Source of the DNA: Symbiodinium sp. CCMP2592
Taxonomy: Eukaryota > Sar > Dinophyceae > Suessiales > Symbiodiniaceae
Direction: 5' to 3'
DNA length: 64,000 bases
NCBI GenBank assembly: GCA_905221615.1
Contig: CAJNDT010006021.1
Coordinates: 369,673-433,672, forward strand
The stretch's first letter is position 1; each line of letters begins with the position of its first letter. The notes under the pieces are model-generated. The model had not been told where the DNA came from and did no database searches. It worked only from the letters and a program-made list of their open reading frames with translations. Shown in pieces: positions 62,769-64,000 of this stretch. A program made the position numbers and the translations under genes.

Positions 62769-64000
62769 GAATCCGGCTCGTCCGGCTCGTCCGGCTCGTG
62801 GCCCTGGTCCAAATGTACCCAAACTGGGACTGGCACAAACTCGAAGGGCATGGCATGGCATGGCCGTTTGCATGTGACAAAAGATGTAGCGTCGACCCCG
62901 ATAAGAAGCACAAAAGCGTGTAGGAGTTTGCGAAATGTTGAAAGACGCTGCTGTTGCCAGCTTCTGGTGCGGACGGCTGGCATGGAGAGCCTGCCGCAGC
63001 CTCGTTCCTCATGAGCCTCTCTCAGGGCTTCCTGGTTTGTTTGACACCTTCGAAGTCAGGTTGTTTTCGGATTGCCCTGCCATAGGATGAACGACCCAGA
63101 GTTCACAAGAAGGGCCGAAACAGAGTTCCAGCAGTGGCGGCCGTGGCCTTCCGAAAGCCAAACGGCTCGGTTTAGCTAAAAAGCAGCTCGCAGCGTTTGT
63201 TGTGCTAAGGGAGCCCGCTGGAAAGCCGGTGCTCCTCCACAGAAGCGGCGAGGGGCGAAGCACTCAGCAAGGTTTCCACTGATGAGCCTGCCATGTGTAC
63301 GGAGCTTATAGGGACACTCGAACAACATGGCATGTTTGTCCTTGTCCTTACTGGTGCCACATTTCATCTTGCGAGGGCACACTGCACGACTCTGTATCCA
63401 GAGTTTGGGGAACCGCAGTGAAGTCGAGACGACATCTCATAGCAAGCCGCTGATTTTGAGATTGCTCCGGAGCAGCATGACTGACGCCTTTCGACAGCAA
63501 CCGCGGCGTGGCAGACCTATGTGCTCCCAGAGAACGCGATCACCGGTCCACCGGAACATGTGGACAAGATCGAATTTCCCCCACAGCCCAGCCGCTTTGC
63601 TGCAACGAGGGCCAACGCCAGGATCACCTGTGATTGCAGAAGCCAGAATGATTTGTGCATCATCGGCTTGGCCGTCGCACTTGCCCAGGCCCGCGGGAGA
63701 GATCGGCAGGACAGCCATGACAGCCATGTCATGTGCCTTTGTTCTTGAGTTTGTTTGCATTTCACAAACAATATCTGATATGCCGGCGAGGAAAGAACGC
63801 GCAGTTCCTCTACGGAGCGTCGGCAGCAGGGGCAATCGTCGGAGTGGCTCGCCAGGGAAACATGGTTGCTCTTGAGAACTAGCACTAGTCACTAGCATGT
63901 CTTTGCTGTTGCCGGTGATAATGATCGTTTTTCAAGCAGGTGACATGTGCGGTCAGAGCCGACTTGTTTGAACATGGCAAGCGAACGCAGAGCCAGCTTT
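62769..64000. other. Downstream stretch, no clear gene
   Basis: Begins with three copies of CCGGCTCGT (62775-62801). Frames of up to 182 codons at 63327-63898 are open on both strands over the same interval, with no motif and no compositional sign of coding. I see no gene I can support. Confidence 0.4.

Overview
The window looks like nuclear DNA of a dinoflagellate, probably of the Symbiodiniaceae type. The evidence is a degenerate dinoflagellate spliced-leader sequence just upstream of an intronless gene (3089-3110), a GC-AG intron whose acceptor AG is followed by G in a tandemly repeated WD40 gene, gene families typical of these genomes (tyrosine recombinase retrocopies, CCCH zinc finger proteins, beta-helix plus multipass membrane proteins), abundant microsatellites and small palindromic elements, and long stretches without a readable gene. 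Most host genes here are split into small exons, so long open frames are the exception and large parts stay unresolved.

Layout. 1-3 kb: repeats and a small palindromic element. 3.1-5.0 kb: a tyrosine recombinase-like gene that appears to be a retrocopy of a trans-spliced mRNA. 5-12.2 kb: no convincing gene. 12.2-23.1 kb: the most remarkable object, a young mobile element of about 10.5 kb lying inside a (TG)n microsatellite. It is bounded by 339-bp direct repeats that differ at one base, and carries at least nine forward ORFs, including a GIY-YIG nuclease ORF overlapping a Penelope-like reverse transcriptase ORF. Its terminal repeats can fold into an H-type pseudoknot plus a hairpin, and several of its ORF junctions carry clusters of an 11-bp TGCAAG-containing motif. 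23-36 kb: gene-poor, with a CCCH zinc finger gene (26.5-27.5 kb), small palindromic elements and a G-quadruplex-type run. 36-37.4 kb: a decayed coiled-coil gene with partial tandem copies of its 3' end. 37.5-38.6 kb: an unknown gene. 38.6-48 kb: scattered exon-like pieces and repeats. 48.0-53.4 kb: three copies of a seven-bladed WD40 gene at an exact 1912-bp period. 55.6-59.3 kb: small exons of a Gly/Tyr-rich protein. 59.5-62.8 kb: an intronless gene for a large beta-helix plus multipass membrane protein.

The mobile element is the best candidate for an undescribed system. It has the permuted nuclease-before-RT order known from the Naiad/Chlamys group of Penelope-like elements, together with a block of unrecognised genes (three proline-rich proteins, a coiled-coil protein, an acidic/basic protein and two small proteins) that ordinary Penelope-like elements lack. 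Its gene arrangement suggests production of several separate mRNAs, possibly through the host's spliced-leader trans-splicing. That last point is inference.
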